Below are positions 34,684 to 44,889 of a stretch of DNA of 64,000 nt, in pieces. Source of the DNA: Melastoma dodecandrum (taxonomy: Eukaryota > Streptophyta > Magnoliopsida > Myrtales > Melastomataceae); assembly GCA_029817715.1 (NCBI GenBank), contig JARUPY010000474.1:2356001-2420000 (forward strand). The letters run 5' to 3'. The position numbers were made by a program, and so were the translations under genes. A model generated the notes under the pieces. That model was not told where the DNA came from, made no database searches, and saw nothing but the letters and a program-made list of their open reading frames with translations. Positions within the stretch are counted from its first letter, which is position 1; every line of letters begins with the position of its first letter.

Positions 34684-34896
34684 AGGCCAAATAATCAATT
34701 GTACCCCAAAGTTTGGCTATTTTTTTCGATCTACCCTAAACTTTTCAAAGTATCATCACACATCCTAACGTTTGGCCGTTATATCAATTTTAACCACCGT
34801 TAACCGAAGTGATGACGGAATCCTACTTGGCGTCCAAGTGTCAACTAACGCCGTCAGTCCACCGTTAAAGTGTTGACTAGGCATGACATGGCGCCG
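34684..34896 (+). repeat. TIR, left, element 2
   Basis: Left terminal inverted repeat, ending near GACATGGCGCC. It matches the reverse complement of about 35780-35990 and both TIRs of element 1. Confidence 0.85.
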
Positions 34897-34943
34897 ACGT
34901 GGAGAGGGATGTGGACACATCCCCGTCTAGTCGGGACTCCCCC

Positions 34944-35342
34944 AAATCACCTTTCCCTTCGTACCAGGCCTTGGGGGACACAAGGCAAGCCACCGTAAGA
35001 ACACCTCCGACGAGCAGTCCGCCTCCACCCCCAACCCCGCCACGACAGCCTCCGCCTTGAGCAGCCAAAGCGGAAGGTCCCACGAGTGCTCCATATACCA
35101 CAAGACGTTCCCCATGGGACAGGCCCTGGGGCCACAAGAGGTGCCACTACGAGGGCGTCATCGGCGGGGGATCTCACAGCGGGGTGACGACCTCAGAAGG
35201 CGTGGGGTCATCCGCGCGCACGGCGACGACCCTCAGCCTGGGGAACCGCGAGTTCGACCTCAACGTCCCGTCGATGCCAGAGTTCCCGATGGGGTTCGTG
35301 GCCGTGAGGGCAGGGGAGGATGAGGTGGAAAGTATAGCATAG
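34944..35342 (+). pseudogene. Captured ZAT-type C2H2 zinc-finger fragment
   Basis: Piece of a two-finger stress-response repressor gene (ZAT10/ZAT6/AZF class). It begins inside finger 1 (FPSYQALGGHKASHRK), followed by a Ser/Thr/Ala linker and finger 2 (HECSIYHKTFPMGQALG). The second cysteine of finger 2 has become Tyr. A one-base loss near 35128-35131 shifts the frame, after which the expected GHKRCHYEG, a linker with TTSEGVGSS, and the EAR repression motif FDLNVPSMPEF follow. It ends DEVESIA and TAG, close to the family's normal C-terminal region. The N terminus with the first finger's cysteines is missing. Lesions and truncation make it a pseudogene. It lies wholly between the TIRs. Confidence 0.85.
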
Positions 35343-35540
35343 ACAAAAGTCATAGGTCCTTCTTTTTTTCTAGATTTGTTTGATGTGAGGGGAATGCAAA
35401 AGAATTATCATTCTATTCAGATTTCATCTCGATATGATGGATATGACTTAGTTTTCTTGGGATTTTCTTAGGTTTGATGAAAATTATCCTTTCATCACTC
35501 TTGGCCACTTCCTTCATCTTATCCGGGCCCGAACCCCTAA

Positions 35541-35791
35541 CCTGGTGCTGCGGAACCCATTCTCCCGAAGGTCGGCCTCAGTGACGGCATCGACCTCGAT
35601 GTAGGGGTCATAAAGAATGGAGGTAGCGGGGATGAGGGTGATGAAGGGGCCGTTGTCGGAAGGAGGGTGAGCGGCGGCGAAAGCCGGAGAGGGGCTTCGA
35701 GGAGGAGGGGAATTTGAGGAAAAGGGAAGTGGGTTTGACGGAGGAAGAAGATGAGGTGAAAGGGATAGCCGGAAGGATGGCGCCATGTCAT
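35541..35791 (-). pseudogene. Captured chimeric exon, pyruvate-kinase-like end
   Basis: On the - strand an open frame starts near the inner edge of the right TIR (MAPSFRLSLSP), runs through a Pro/Ser-rich transit-peptide-like part, then DNGPFITLIPATSILYDPY, and ends IEVDAVTEADLRENGFRSTR. The last 20 residues closely match, from memory, the segment just before the start of the kinase barrel in plastidial pyruvate kinase alpha-type proteins (VDAVTEAEL-ENGFRSTR, normally followed by RTKLVC). Here the similarity stops at the Arg and unrelated codons follow. The upstream part is homologous to element 1, so this looks like two exons from different sources joined. Confidence 0.55.
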
Positions 35792-35990
35792 GCCCAGTCA
35801 GTACTTTAACGGTGGGCAGACGACATTACTTGACACTTGGGTGCCACGTAAGATTCTGTCATCCTCTTCGGTTAACGGTGGTTAAAATTAATATAACGGT
35901 CAAATGTTAGAATGTGTTATGATATTTTAAAAAGTTTAGGGTAAATGAAAAGAACAGTCAAACTTTGGGGTAGAATTAATCATTTAGCCT
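35780..35990 (-). repeat. TIR, right, element 2
   Basis: Right terminal inverted repeat. Its reverse complement begins AGGCTAAATGATTAATTC and ends near GGGCATGACATGGCGCC, the same inner edge as the left copy. Confidence 0.85.
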
Positions 35991-36213
35991 TTTATTTATT
36001 ACAAATTATTTAAAAAATTTTAGCATAAGTATGTAAAACAAAAAATAACTAAGTAGGTCAATACTTTTTTTTTGGGTAATAAATAATAATTACTCGATAT
36101 CGGGGGGCTGCGTTGCGACCACCAATTTCCTCGTGTCCGCCCACCAAACTCCTCTGTAACAAAACAACAAAAAAACATTCCATCGTGTTTTCTCGTTCCA
36201 TTATCCCAGACGA
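35991..36213 (+). promoter_or_regulatory. Upstream region of the bHLH gene
   Basis: 223 bases between TIR element 2 and the bHLH start codon. The 5' UTR is pyrimidine-rich near the start (TTTTCTCGTTCCATTATCCC). The DNA element thus sits almost directly at the gene's promoter. No TATA box is certain. Confidence 0.4.
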
Positions 36214-38077
36214 ATGGACGGAGGACAACACCACCCAACGCCGGCGGCTGCTGGTAATCTCTACGATCCCACGAGCTGTTGGGATTTCCTCGACCCCTCC
36301 TTTTTCGAAGATGCTTCCTCCAACCCCTGCTATTTGTCCGCCCCCAATCCATGGTATCCCTAGGGTTCCCCCTCCTTCCCCCATCTTGTTGGGTTTGTGC
36401 TCTTTCCTCTCATTTCCTTTTAAAAATTCTTTCTGTGGGTCGTCCGCAGTATTGGTTCGGGAGTCGATTTTGTTGCTCCCCAAGTCGGCGATGACTGCTC
36501 CGAGAAGCTATGTCCCGGGAAAAGGTACAGAGCTGTGTTTTGCATTGGAAGGTTGATGATTCTTTTTTATCTCTTTAACGTGATTGTCTTCACAGAAGTC
36601 GTGATGGTGAAAATTGCCGCCGAGGGACAAAGGCCTGCCGGGAGAGGTTGCGCCGCGAGAGGCTCAATGATAAGTATGTGTGGATTCTGATACTTGGCCG
36701 TTACTTTGTAGGGTTTAACATTTTTAATTATATGTGTTGCCAGGTCTCTAGAGGTTTCATAGCGAGTACATGATTGAATAGATGTTTTGTTCATGTGTAT
36801 GTAATCTTGCTTTTGCAGATATTTGCTCTTTACGTTGTAGAGATTTCTATCACTAAGGTTGTTAAAGGTTGTATTTTTACAGATCTTGGGGGGAGTGTGA
36901 TTGAATGGGATTTAACTTAAGTTTTGGGAGGATATAATGTTGCAGATGTTGTAGTGATTCCTATCTTTAGGATTCACCAGAGTTATGGGATGATATATGG
37001 GTGGGATTTAAACTTGTGGGGTTTGGATAGCTGGCAGTGATTGCTTTTCTGGGGTGTTCTTTGCTTGTTTAGATGTTAGAATGTGTTGCTGATGATATTG
37101 TGTGGGATTCTTACATCGGTTTTGTAGGTTTCAGGACCTGAGTGCACTCTTAGAACCTGGACGATCTGTGAAAACTGACAAGCCGGCCATATTGGATGAT
37201 GCTATCAGAGTGTTGACCCAGCTTAGAGCCGAGTCTCAGGAGCTTAGGGAAACGAACGAGAAGCTGCTGGAGGAAATTCAGTGTCTGAAGGTGAGGATTG
37301 TTTAGACGTTGGGATACTTGCAGTGCAGATTTCAGTATGCCAGTGAATACAGGAACTGTATTACTACCTTTTATTAGTGTGCTAGTATCTGTGCTCTCCT
37401 CCTTCCTTTTCCACTGTCTTCGTATCCTTACTAGCTTTTCGGTGTTATGCCCCTAATGGATGTCAATTTTTTTATAAAGCTAATGTCATGCCATCTTTGG
37501 CTTTCTGAATGCCTTTATGCAAAGTAGCGCCTCAGTTTGGAATGATTAATCTCAAATTGTTTTACCAGCAGAGTAGTAGTTTTGATATCTAGAATTATCC
37601 TGCCTATGAGAATATTGACTATTGTTGGACTAGTGGAGACATATCTTTGAAACTGCAGGCTGCCGAGAGTAGAAATAGGCAAAATATTGCCGGTCCTACC
37701 AAGCTGCTCCCTCTGCATCTAGATCAAATTATGGAAACCCTCCGAGTTGCCCTCATTGAAGTGGAGTGTTTAGTGGCGATTGCTTTATCTACTATACCCA
37801 TGTTTCTTTCTTTTTTCCCGAACAGGCCGAGAAGAATGAACTGAAAGATGAAAAACTCATGCTGAAAGCAGATAAAATGAGATTGGAGCAGCAGGTTAAA
37901 ACCATGGCTGTTCCACGAGCTGGTTTTATTCCGACTCATCCTGCGGCCACTTATCATGCAGTGCCAAATAAGGTCCCGGTATTTCCGAGCTACGGTTACT
38001 ATCCAATGTGGCAATTCTTGCAGCCTTCAGCCTGTGATACATCCTCAGATCACGAGCTCAGGCCTCCTGCAGCTTAA
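36214..38077 (+). CDS. bHLH transcription factor, group IVc (ILR3/bHLH104-like)
   Basis: Nuclear DNA-binding factor of the group that includes ILR3, bHLH104, bHLH34 and bHLH115, which activate iron-deficiency genes. Predicted exons, all GT-AG: 36214-36353, 36450-36524, 36596-36673, 37128-37290 and 37826-38077. They total 708 bases, i.e. 235 residues plus TAA, typical for the group. The start MDGGQHHPTPAAAGNLYDP is acidic/aromatic. The basic region TKACRERLRRERLNDKF is at residues 83-99 and the helix-loop-helix at about 95-145 (LSALLEPGRSVKTDKPAILD). A leucine-zipper-like coil follows to about 178. The C terminus MWQFLQPSACDTSSDHELRP is the group signature. A possible extra acceptor at about 37659 is judged not to be used. 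Which paralogue this is cannot be told. Confidence 0.93.
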
Positions 38078-38412
38078 TGCCATAGTAACAAATATGGGAA
38101 TAAGCTGTAAATATTGCTTGTCGTTTTGGTGATGGCCATTCTTTTGGAGATTGTTGAACATTGACTCCAACTTTTCTGAGTGCTGTTTAGTTCCTGTTCT
38201 TTCTATTGACACTTATCATCTAGAGCTGCTGCAAGAATTCTGTTTGCTCCGTTCTTGGCCGGGGAGCCTTATGACTGTCTATGGGTTCGTATTGGGCTGT
38301 TGTTAACCTATGGCGTTTTTGCGCTCCCTCATAGTTGTCGGTCTTGTAGACGAAGCCTAAGGACACTAGATGATGGTTCTTCTAACATCAAGGTGATTTA
38401 ATTACCTCTTAG
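38078..38412 (+). other. bHLH 3' UTR and flank
   Basis: 335 bases from the bHLH stop to the copia element. No clear AATAAA signal was seen; AT-rich patches such as GTAAATATTGC are present. The transcript's end could lie in or before the inserted element. Confidence 0.4.
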
Positions 38413-38776
38413 TGTGGAAGTTATCAGAGTCTGAAGAAGCTCAAGGAAGGAGGCAAAATCTGCAGAAAAAGGCAGGGAGAACGAAGAAGAAGATGGCAAG
38501 GAAGAAGAAGAAGAAGAAAGCTAGGAAACGACAAAAACCAAAGAACCTTTCTGTTTTTACTATCAACACTGAGGAAAAACAGAATACACCAATTTTGCAG
38601 TACTGTGCGCTGCTGATTTATAGCCCGCATTCTGTTACAGCAACCACTTCCTCTAATTACAACTTTATCCTCCAACCTGACGATGATCTTCTAGAATCAA
38701 GCCAGCACACACATGGTCTTGGCCTGTTATTCGGGCTATTCTCCAGGGCTGGGCTCCATACTGCCACAGTCCAACA
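38413..38776 (-). repeat. Copia 3' LTR (left)
   Basis: 364-bp LTR, the 3' one in element orientation. The last codons of the pol ORF run into it (stop at 38736-38738). Confidence 0.92.
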
Positions 38777-41700
38777 CTTCCCCGCAAAAATAACTCCCTT
38801 CTTCTTCCAGTCTCCCTTCTTCTTTCAGCTTCGCCTTCTTTCCTCCTTCTTTTCCTTCCGTATTCTCGTCTGTTTCTGCATTCTTCACTCCAGATATTTC
38901 TTCTCTCATGACCATGTTTCCATCACCAGGCAAACCTCGTTTTACAGCCACAGTCAATTTGCTTCGAGCGTTTAGAAACCTTTGAATCGGAATTACCTTG
39001 GTTAGAGGATCTGCCAGTTGATCCTCCGAACTAACGTGCCCCACTTGAAGCTCTCCAGCAAGCACCTTTTCTCGCACAAAATGAAAGTCTATTTCTACAT
39101 GTTTCGTGCGAGCATGTAGAACCGGATTTGCTGCAATTTGTACTGTACTTAAATTATCACAGTAAAGAACCGGAGGTAGAGAAGCGACTGATGAACGCTG
39201 ATCTCCCTTCAGCTCCATCAGTAGGGTCTTAACCCGCATTACCTCTGCAACCCCATCAGCTAAGGCCCGAAATTCTGCTTCCGTGCTGGATCTCGACACC
39301 ACTTTCTGTTTGTGAGAAACCCAAGATATTAAGTTTGGTCCCAGAAATGTACAATAAGCACTTGTACTCTTCCTGTCATCCGGGCAGCTCGCCCAATCAG
39401 CATCGGTGAAACAGGAGATGTTACAATCATCAGCAGCTGTAATAGTAAGGCCATACGTGGTCGTTCCCCTCAGATAACGAAGAATTCGTTTAAGAGCTTG
39501 GAAATGAGAGGTGGTGGGGCAGTGCAGAAACTGACACACCTTATTTACAGCGAAGCATATGTCCGGCCGGGTATTAGTGCAATACTGCAAAGCACCAACT
39601 AGGCTTCGATACTCTGTAGGATCAGCCAACACTTCACCATCATACTTAGACAAAGTTCCTGTAGTTGACATAGGAGTTGGAACTGATCTGCTCTCGGACA
39701 GATGTGCTTTCTCCAGCAGCTCCTTTATATACTTATCCTGGCATAAATGTAGACCTTCATCATTACGAGTAACCTGTAAGCCTAGAAAATAGGAGAGTTC
39801 GCCCAAATCCTTGAGTGCAAACTCTTTGTTGAGACGATTCAGTAGGACTGTAATACCATCACAATTCGAACCTGTCACAATGATATCGTCGACATAAACC
39901 AGCACAATGATAGCCCCAGAACTGGTATGTTGGTAAAACAATGAAGCATCCGCCTTTGAGTTTGTGAACCCCAAAAATTGCAGACAATTGCTTAACTTCA
40001 AATACCACGCCCTTGGGCTCTGTTTCAGTCCATAAATAGCCTTCTGCAGTAGACACACATGATTGGGAAACTCTGGATCTTCAAATCCAGGTGGCTGTGC
40101 CATTAGTACTATTTCCTGGAGATCCCCATTGAGGAAGGCGTTACGAACATCAAGCTGTCGTAGAGCCAGCCAGATGTTACTGCAAGGCAGAGTACCACTC
40201 GGATCGTCTGGTGCTTCACAACCGGACTAAAAGTGTCCGTATAATCAACTCCGGGGGACTGATGAAATCCCTTGGCCACCAAGCGAGCCTTGCACCGTTC
40301 TAAGGTTCCTGTGGAAGTCAGTTTCACCTTGTAAACCCACTTACAGCCAACAATTCTCTGATTCTGGGTGGCTGGAACAAGCTGCCATGTATCGTTTCGC
40401 ATCAATGCCTCAAACTCCTCTCTCATGGCCTCTCTCCAGATGGGCGAAGTAAAAGCCTCACGAAAAGAAGATGGCTCAGAGGGTAAGGAAGAGGATTTGA
40501 AGGATGATGAAGAACTGGGTGCAGAGGAGAAGGACAGGGAAGGTGAGTTATCTAAATGATAAAGCTTTGGTTTGGTGATGCCCGCCTTAGATCTGGTCAA
40601 CATTGGGTGAACATTTTGTGTAGTAGGTACCTGGTAACCACTACTATTAGATGTCGGTAATGGTGCAGATGAACGATCAGAGTTACTGGAGACAATTCTG
40701 TCAGACAGAGATGGGGACACAGACGAAATAGAGTGTTCTGTAGTTGAAGAGGAATGTTGTGGAACAACAGAGAATGTAGAGGAGTCTAATGAAGAAAATA
40801 ACGGGAATGCCGGAAGGGGTGAAAGAGGAAGAATGACCGGGAGACACGGAGGAGACGCAGAGACTGAAGAAGAGGATTCTGGACTGACTTGGAAAGGAAA
40901 AATATCTTCATTAAAGAGGACATCCCTAGAAACATATATGCGACCAGTACGTTTATCAAAACAAATGTAGCCTTTATGAGATGCACTTCTCCCTAAAAGA
41001 ACACAGTTAACAGACCGAGGTTCGAGTTTATGGGTGTTGTAAGGTCGTAGTAAAGGGTAACAGGAACAGCCAAACACGCGAAGGGATTCATAGTCAGGTG
41101 TGGAGTGTGTAAGTGTTTCTAGTGGAGAGGAAAAATTAAGGAGTTTGGAGGGGAGGATATTAATCAACGACACTGCCTCATGAAATGCATATACCCAGAA
41201 AGTCAAAGGCACGCTTGCATGAGTAAGAAGAGACAACCCCACCTCAACGACATGACGGTTTTTCCTCTCAACCCGGCCATTTTTTTGCGGCGTGTATGGA
41301 CAGGAAATTTGGTGGTCAATACCAAGTTGTAGGAGGTAAGAATGGAGTGTACGAAATTCTCCCCCCCAGTCAGAGCGAACAGCAGTAATGGAAGCTTGGA
41401 ATTGTGTTTTTATCATGGCTTGAAATTGTCGAAAACCGGACAAAGCTTGAGATTTTTCCCGAAGAAAATATATCCAAGAAAATCTGGTGGTATCATCCAC
41501 AAATAGCAAAAAGTATCTGTCCCCAGTGATAGATGGAACCGGGGAAGGCCCCCAAAGATCGGTGTGAATTAACTGAAAAGGTTTTGCAGCACGCGAAGAA
41601 GATAAAGGAAATGGAAGCCTGTGATGTTTGCTAGTAGCACAAGCATGACAGAGTAGGGGCAAGTCTGTAATGGCTGAGTGTTTACAGTGCTGTAAGACTC

Positions 41701-43465
41701 GAGATAAAACTTCAGAGCTAGGGTGTCCTAATCGAGAGTGCCAGAGAGCAGATAAACCAGCAGAAGATTTGGGCCCGGATGACTTGGAGACTGTCAAGAC
41801 AGTTTGTGGTGAAGAGACAGCACTAGGAGGAATTGATGCAACGAAGTTATTGCTGAGATGCCTCTGAGGTACTGGGTGTAATTGAGGCTGAGTGGGAAGA
41901 GTGTACAAGCCCCGATTCATCCGACCCTGGAGAAGAACGCACCCGGTAGTCTTGTCCTTGACAAAGAAGGAGTCAGAGTGAAATTCAGCAACCACATTGT
42001 TGTCTTGACATAATTTTGAAACACTAATGATATTTCGAGAAAGAGATGGAGTGTGAAGAGTATGAAGCAACTCAATCAAGCCAGAGGAAGAGAACAGAGA
42101 CACATCACCAGTATTCTGAATTTTGACATGAGCACCATTACCGACAAGAATAGAAGCTGTACCTGTATATGGGGATAGATTACGAAGGGCAGAAGTTGTA
42201 GGAGTTACGTGATGAGTAGCTCCGGAGTCAAGTATCCAGGCCTCATGGTCAGGAATGGAATGGTTACTGGGAAATGGTGGTGTTATATGGGAGAGAGGAT
42301 AAGGAGGCCCAGGATATTGAGAAACGTTGGTGAGATGAGTTTGTGGCTGAATAGAAGAAGAAGTGGGTGGGGGTGGAATATGTGGCTGAGGATGGGGTAG
42401 CTGTACTGAGGACTGATGGTCAGTAGGTGGGACAGGGGAATTAGTTCTGTAGAAGCAGGTAATAGCTGTGTGGCCAATTTTAAAACAAATCTGACAGCGG
42501 GGCTTTGCTCTTGGAAATTGTGGCCTACCACCCCAATGAGGGATATTTTCAGAAGGTCGAAAAGGTGGTTTTCCAAGCAGACCAGTTTGAGAGTTGAAGG
42601 AAGAAAAGGGTCGATGTGTGGAGGGCTGCCAATGTGGTCTGCTCTGAGGTCGAGGAAGAGAAGTTGGTCTGCTATGTGGGAAGGCGGGGTGATTTTCGTA
42701 AGGCCGCACATCAGGAGAGCGAAGTGAAGAGAGATTTACCTGAGGAAGAGTGCTATCCGACACAAACCGCCGTTCCAGCCTCATGTCAATGTTAAGAAGA
42801 AGGCTGTGTACCTCTTCGAGCTTCGGCTGGTCCGTCCTGCTATAAATTGCTGTAACGACCGCGTCGTACTCCGCTGGCAGCCCTTCCATTAAGTACCATA
42901 GGTAATCTCGATACCGGACTGGCTCTCCGATGGCACTCAGCTGATCCGACAGTGATTTTAAGCCATTCAGGTACTGCTGCATGGTACGTCCATCCTTCTT
43001 TAGTTGCTGCATCTGCAGCCGTAAGTTGAGAATTCGAGAAGGTGACGCAGACTCATAACGATTCCGAAGAACTTCCCACACTTCGCATGCACTTTTGCAG
43101 CAGACCACCTGGCTTAGCGGTTCGGATGTCAATGAGGAGAACAGGAGGCTCATGACTGCCTTATCCGTGCGCTGCCAGCTCTTGTATTCTGGATTTACTA
43201 CCAGTCCACCGTCATCAAGAAATTGAGCTGGTAGAGTTGTGCTTCCATAAATATAGTCTTCGAAACCTGAAGCAATTATAGCAGCAAGTATCTGGCCCTT
43301 CCAAAGGACGTAGTTACCTTCATCTAACTTCACCAAGGCCGTGAAGACTCCAGCAGGTATTGAACTATGAAAACCTGCAGCCGCTGTCAACCCAGAAGCT
43401 CCAGAACCAGGAGTCTGCCCAGAAGAGAACTGGGGTGTCGTGGGTTCAGGTAGTCGCTCGGCCAT
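38736..43465 (-). CDS. Copia Gag-Pol, one frameshift
   Basis: Polyprotein for the element's own movement. The start is the ATG at 43465 (MAERLPEPTTPQF). Order on the - strand: gag with YVLWKGQILAAI; zinc knuckle CQICFKIGHTAITC at about 42450-42495; protease WILDSGATHHVTP at about 42205-42240; pre-integrase WHSRLGHPSS at about 41725; integrase core (HTDLWGP, SDWGGEF, GRVERKNR) at about 41260-41590; RT with WVYKVKLTSTG and catalytic YVDDIIVTG at about 39880-39905; RNase H with TDADWAS (about 39390) and SSTEAEFRAL. The frame 40109-43465 shifts at about 40164 inside RT (one base missing). The second frame, 38736-40103, then carries on to the end. The gag layout suggests an Ale/Retrofit-type lineage, but this is tentative. 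Confidence 0.92.
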
Positions 43466-43525
43466 ATTATATTAGAATAGGAGAAGATCAGGATCGTCTC
43501 GTAATTGGCTTTTAAGCTCTCGAGA

Positions 43526-43537
43526 GCTCTGATACCA
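43526..43537 (-). other. Copia primer binding site
   Basis: TGGTATCAGAGC on the - strand, complementary to the 3' end of initiator tRNA-Met, directly adjoining the 5' LTR. This is the standard plant copia primer site. Confidence 0.9.
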
Positions 43538-43901
43538 TGTGGAAGTTATCAGAGTCTGAAGAAGCTCAAGGAAGGAGGCAAAATCTGCAGAAAAAGGCAG
43601 GGAGAACGAAGAAGAAGATGGCAAGGAAGAAGAAGAAGAAGAAAGCTAGGAAACGACAAAAACCAAAGAACCTTTCTGTTTTTACTATCAACACTGAGGA
43701 AAAACAGAATACACCAATTTTGCAGTACTGTGCGCTGCTGATTTATAGCCCGCATTCTGTTACAGCAACCACTTCCTCTAATTACAACTTTATCCTCCAA
43801 CCTGACGATGATCTTCTAGAATCAAGCCAGCACACACATGGTCTTGGCCTGTTATTCGGGCTATTCTCCAGGGCTGGGCTCCATACTGCCACAGTCCAAC
43901 A
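43538..43901 (-). repeat. Copia 5' LTR (right)
   Basis: 364-bp LTR matching 38413-38776 throughout. On the - strand it is followed directly by the primer site. Confidence 0.92.
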
Positions 43902-44889
43902 CTTTGTTAGGTGTTGATTGCAGTTATATAGACCTAGAACTACTAGAATATTCAGTTTAGGCCATGTCAATTCTGACGGGTTTCTCTCACCTATGAAATT
44001 GGCTATAATTGTTTTAACATTCGTTGAGCAACCTGTGATTCTCGATATGTTCCTTACACCATGATTGGTTATATTTACATATGACTGGTTATATTTACAA
44101 GCTTGTAAATAATTATGGGGTGATGCACCGAGAATTTGGCTTTTGGATTCATTGTAAAAGAATTCTCTCTTCATTCCATGTTTAACGCTTTAACTTCAAT
44201 GTTAGGAAATTCTCTAAAAATCTATCATTCAAGACTCATAAAATTATGATGAACTAAAAAACATACTAGACCATTTTCTAGACTGACCAATATACCTAAT
44301 ATGTTAGTGTGAAAGTAGAATTTAGTTTTTCAGAAACAAAGACCGGACTTTGTAGACTGTAAGGGGTCATCTTCTTTCTTCAGAAGAGGAGGTGTATAGA
44401 GAGAGCTATCTATTGACTTAAAGCTCTTTTTAACCAGCAAGATATTTGTCTCGCTTTTGTAGCTCCTTAGAGAGCCCAATCGAAGAAATCAGAAGCTTGC
44501 TTCTGATGTTTAGTCGCCTCCACCCCCGTGTCGCTTAGGTAGTTCATCTACACCTTTACCTTTATCAGCATTGGATCTCGTCGTGGCATGTGTATACATC
44601 TGAGACATAAGTATATCGCTTACGTCGATTAACTCTAATTCATTAGCATGTCTTAATTAGAATTCTCTAACTACTTTTTTGTCTGCATAACAAGAGATTC
44701 GAAAATTCGACACAAAACACACCCAAAAAGGAGTTATTGAAGATGGTGCTCAAGACCAAATCGAACGTGGGGTTCAGATTGTGGTGAAAACTCTTTCCTA
44801 GAACGGCCCCAACTAACGAAGCTTGGTGGATGGACGTATAGCAATCCCGGTGGACTAGTAGTTGAGGAGATGTGCAAGGCTCCCCAAAT
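43902..44889. other. Unassigned intergenic region
   Basis: About 1 kb right of the copia element. AT-rich, no gene or repeat recognised. Confidence 0.5.

Larger units (their letters stand above)
34684..35990. mobile_element. Long-TIR DNA element 2 (Pack-type)
   Basis: A 1,307-bp relative of element 1 with about 210-bp inverted repeats (AGGCCAAATAATCAATT... and the reverse complement of ...TAATCATTTAGCCT). It is flanked by the 7-bp repeat TTTATTT on both sides (34677-34683 and 35991-35997). The interior is GC-rich, unlike its surroundings, and holds two pieces of host genes in opposite orientations: a ZAT-type zinc-finger gene (34944-35342, +) and a chimeric exon with a pyruvate-kinase-like end (35541-35791, -). 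It has no transposase. Same family as element 1 because all four TIRs align. Confidence 0.88.
38413..43901 (-). mobile_element. Young Ty1/copia element
   Basis: A 5,489-bp element on the - strand. LTRs of 364 bp at 38413-38776 and 43538-43901 start TGTTGGACTG and end CTTCCACA on the - strand, and I found no difference between them by eye. The primer site TGGTATCAGAGC (initiator tRNA-Met type) lies directly inside the right-hand LTR. A polypurine tract (TTTTTGCGGGGAAG on the - strand) precedes the left-hand LTR. The flanking pentamers CTTAG and CTTTG match at four of five places, so the target duplication is imperfect. Gag-pol is one frame apart from a single-base loss. Identical LTRs point to a recent insertion. 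Confidence 0.93.

Noticed and set aside
34877..35177. Three overlapping - strand ORFs in TIR element 2
   Set aside because: They are antisense to the captured ZAT-type gene, whose + strand motifs (QALGGHKASHRK, FDLN) explain the open frames through high GC content.
36113..36556. A 147-codon ORF over the start of the bHLH gene
   Set aside because: Out of frame with the MDGGQHHPTP exon and spans two predicted introns; no domain.
37647..37820. Possible extra exon of the bHLH gene after an AG at about 37659
   Set aside because: Joining exon 4 directly to 37826 gives the continuous CLKAEKNELKDEK coil conserved in group IVc factors; an exon here would disrupt it.
38412..38975. A 187-codon + strand ORF starting at the left copia LTR, Lys-rich
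   Set aside because: It lies across the LTR and antisense to pol; the same ORF start appears in the other LTR at 43537, so it is a property of the LTR sequence, not a gene.
42283..42711. A 142-codon - strand ORF inside the copia gag region
   Set aside because: It is an out-of-frame shadow of the 1118-codon gag-pol frame on the same strand; the latter carries the known motifs.
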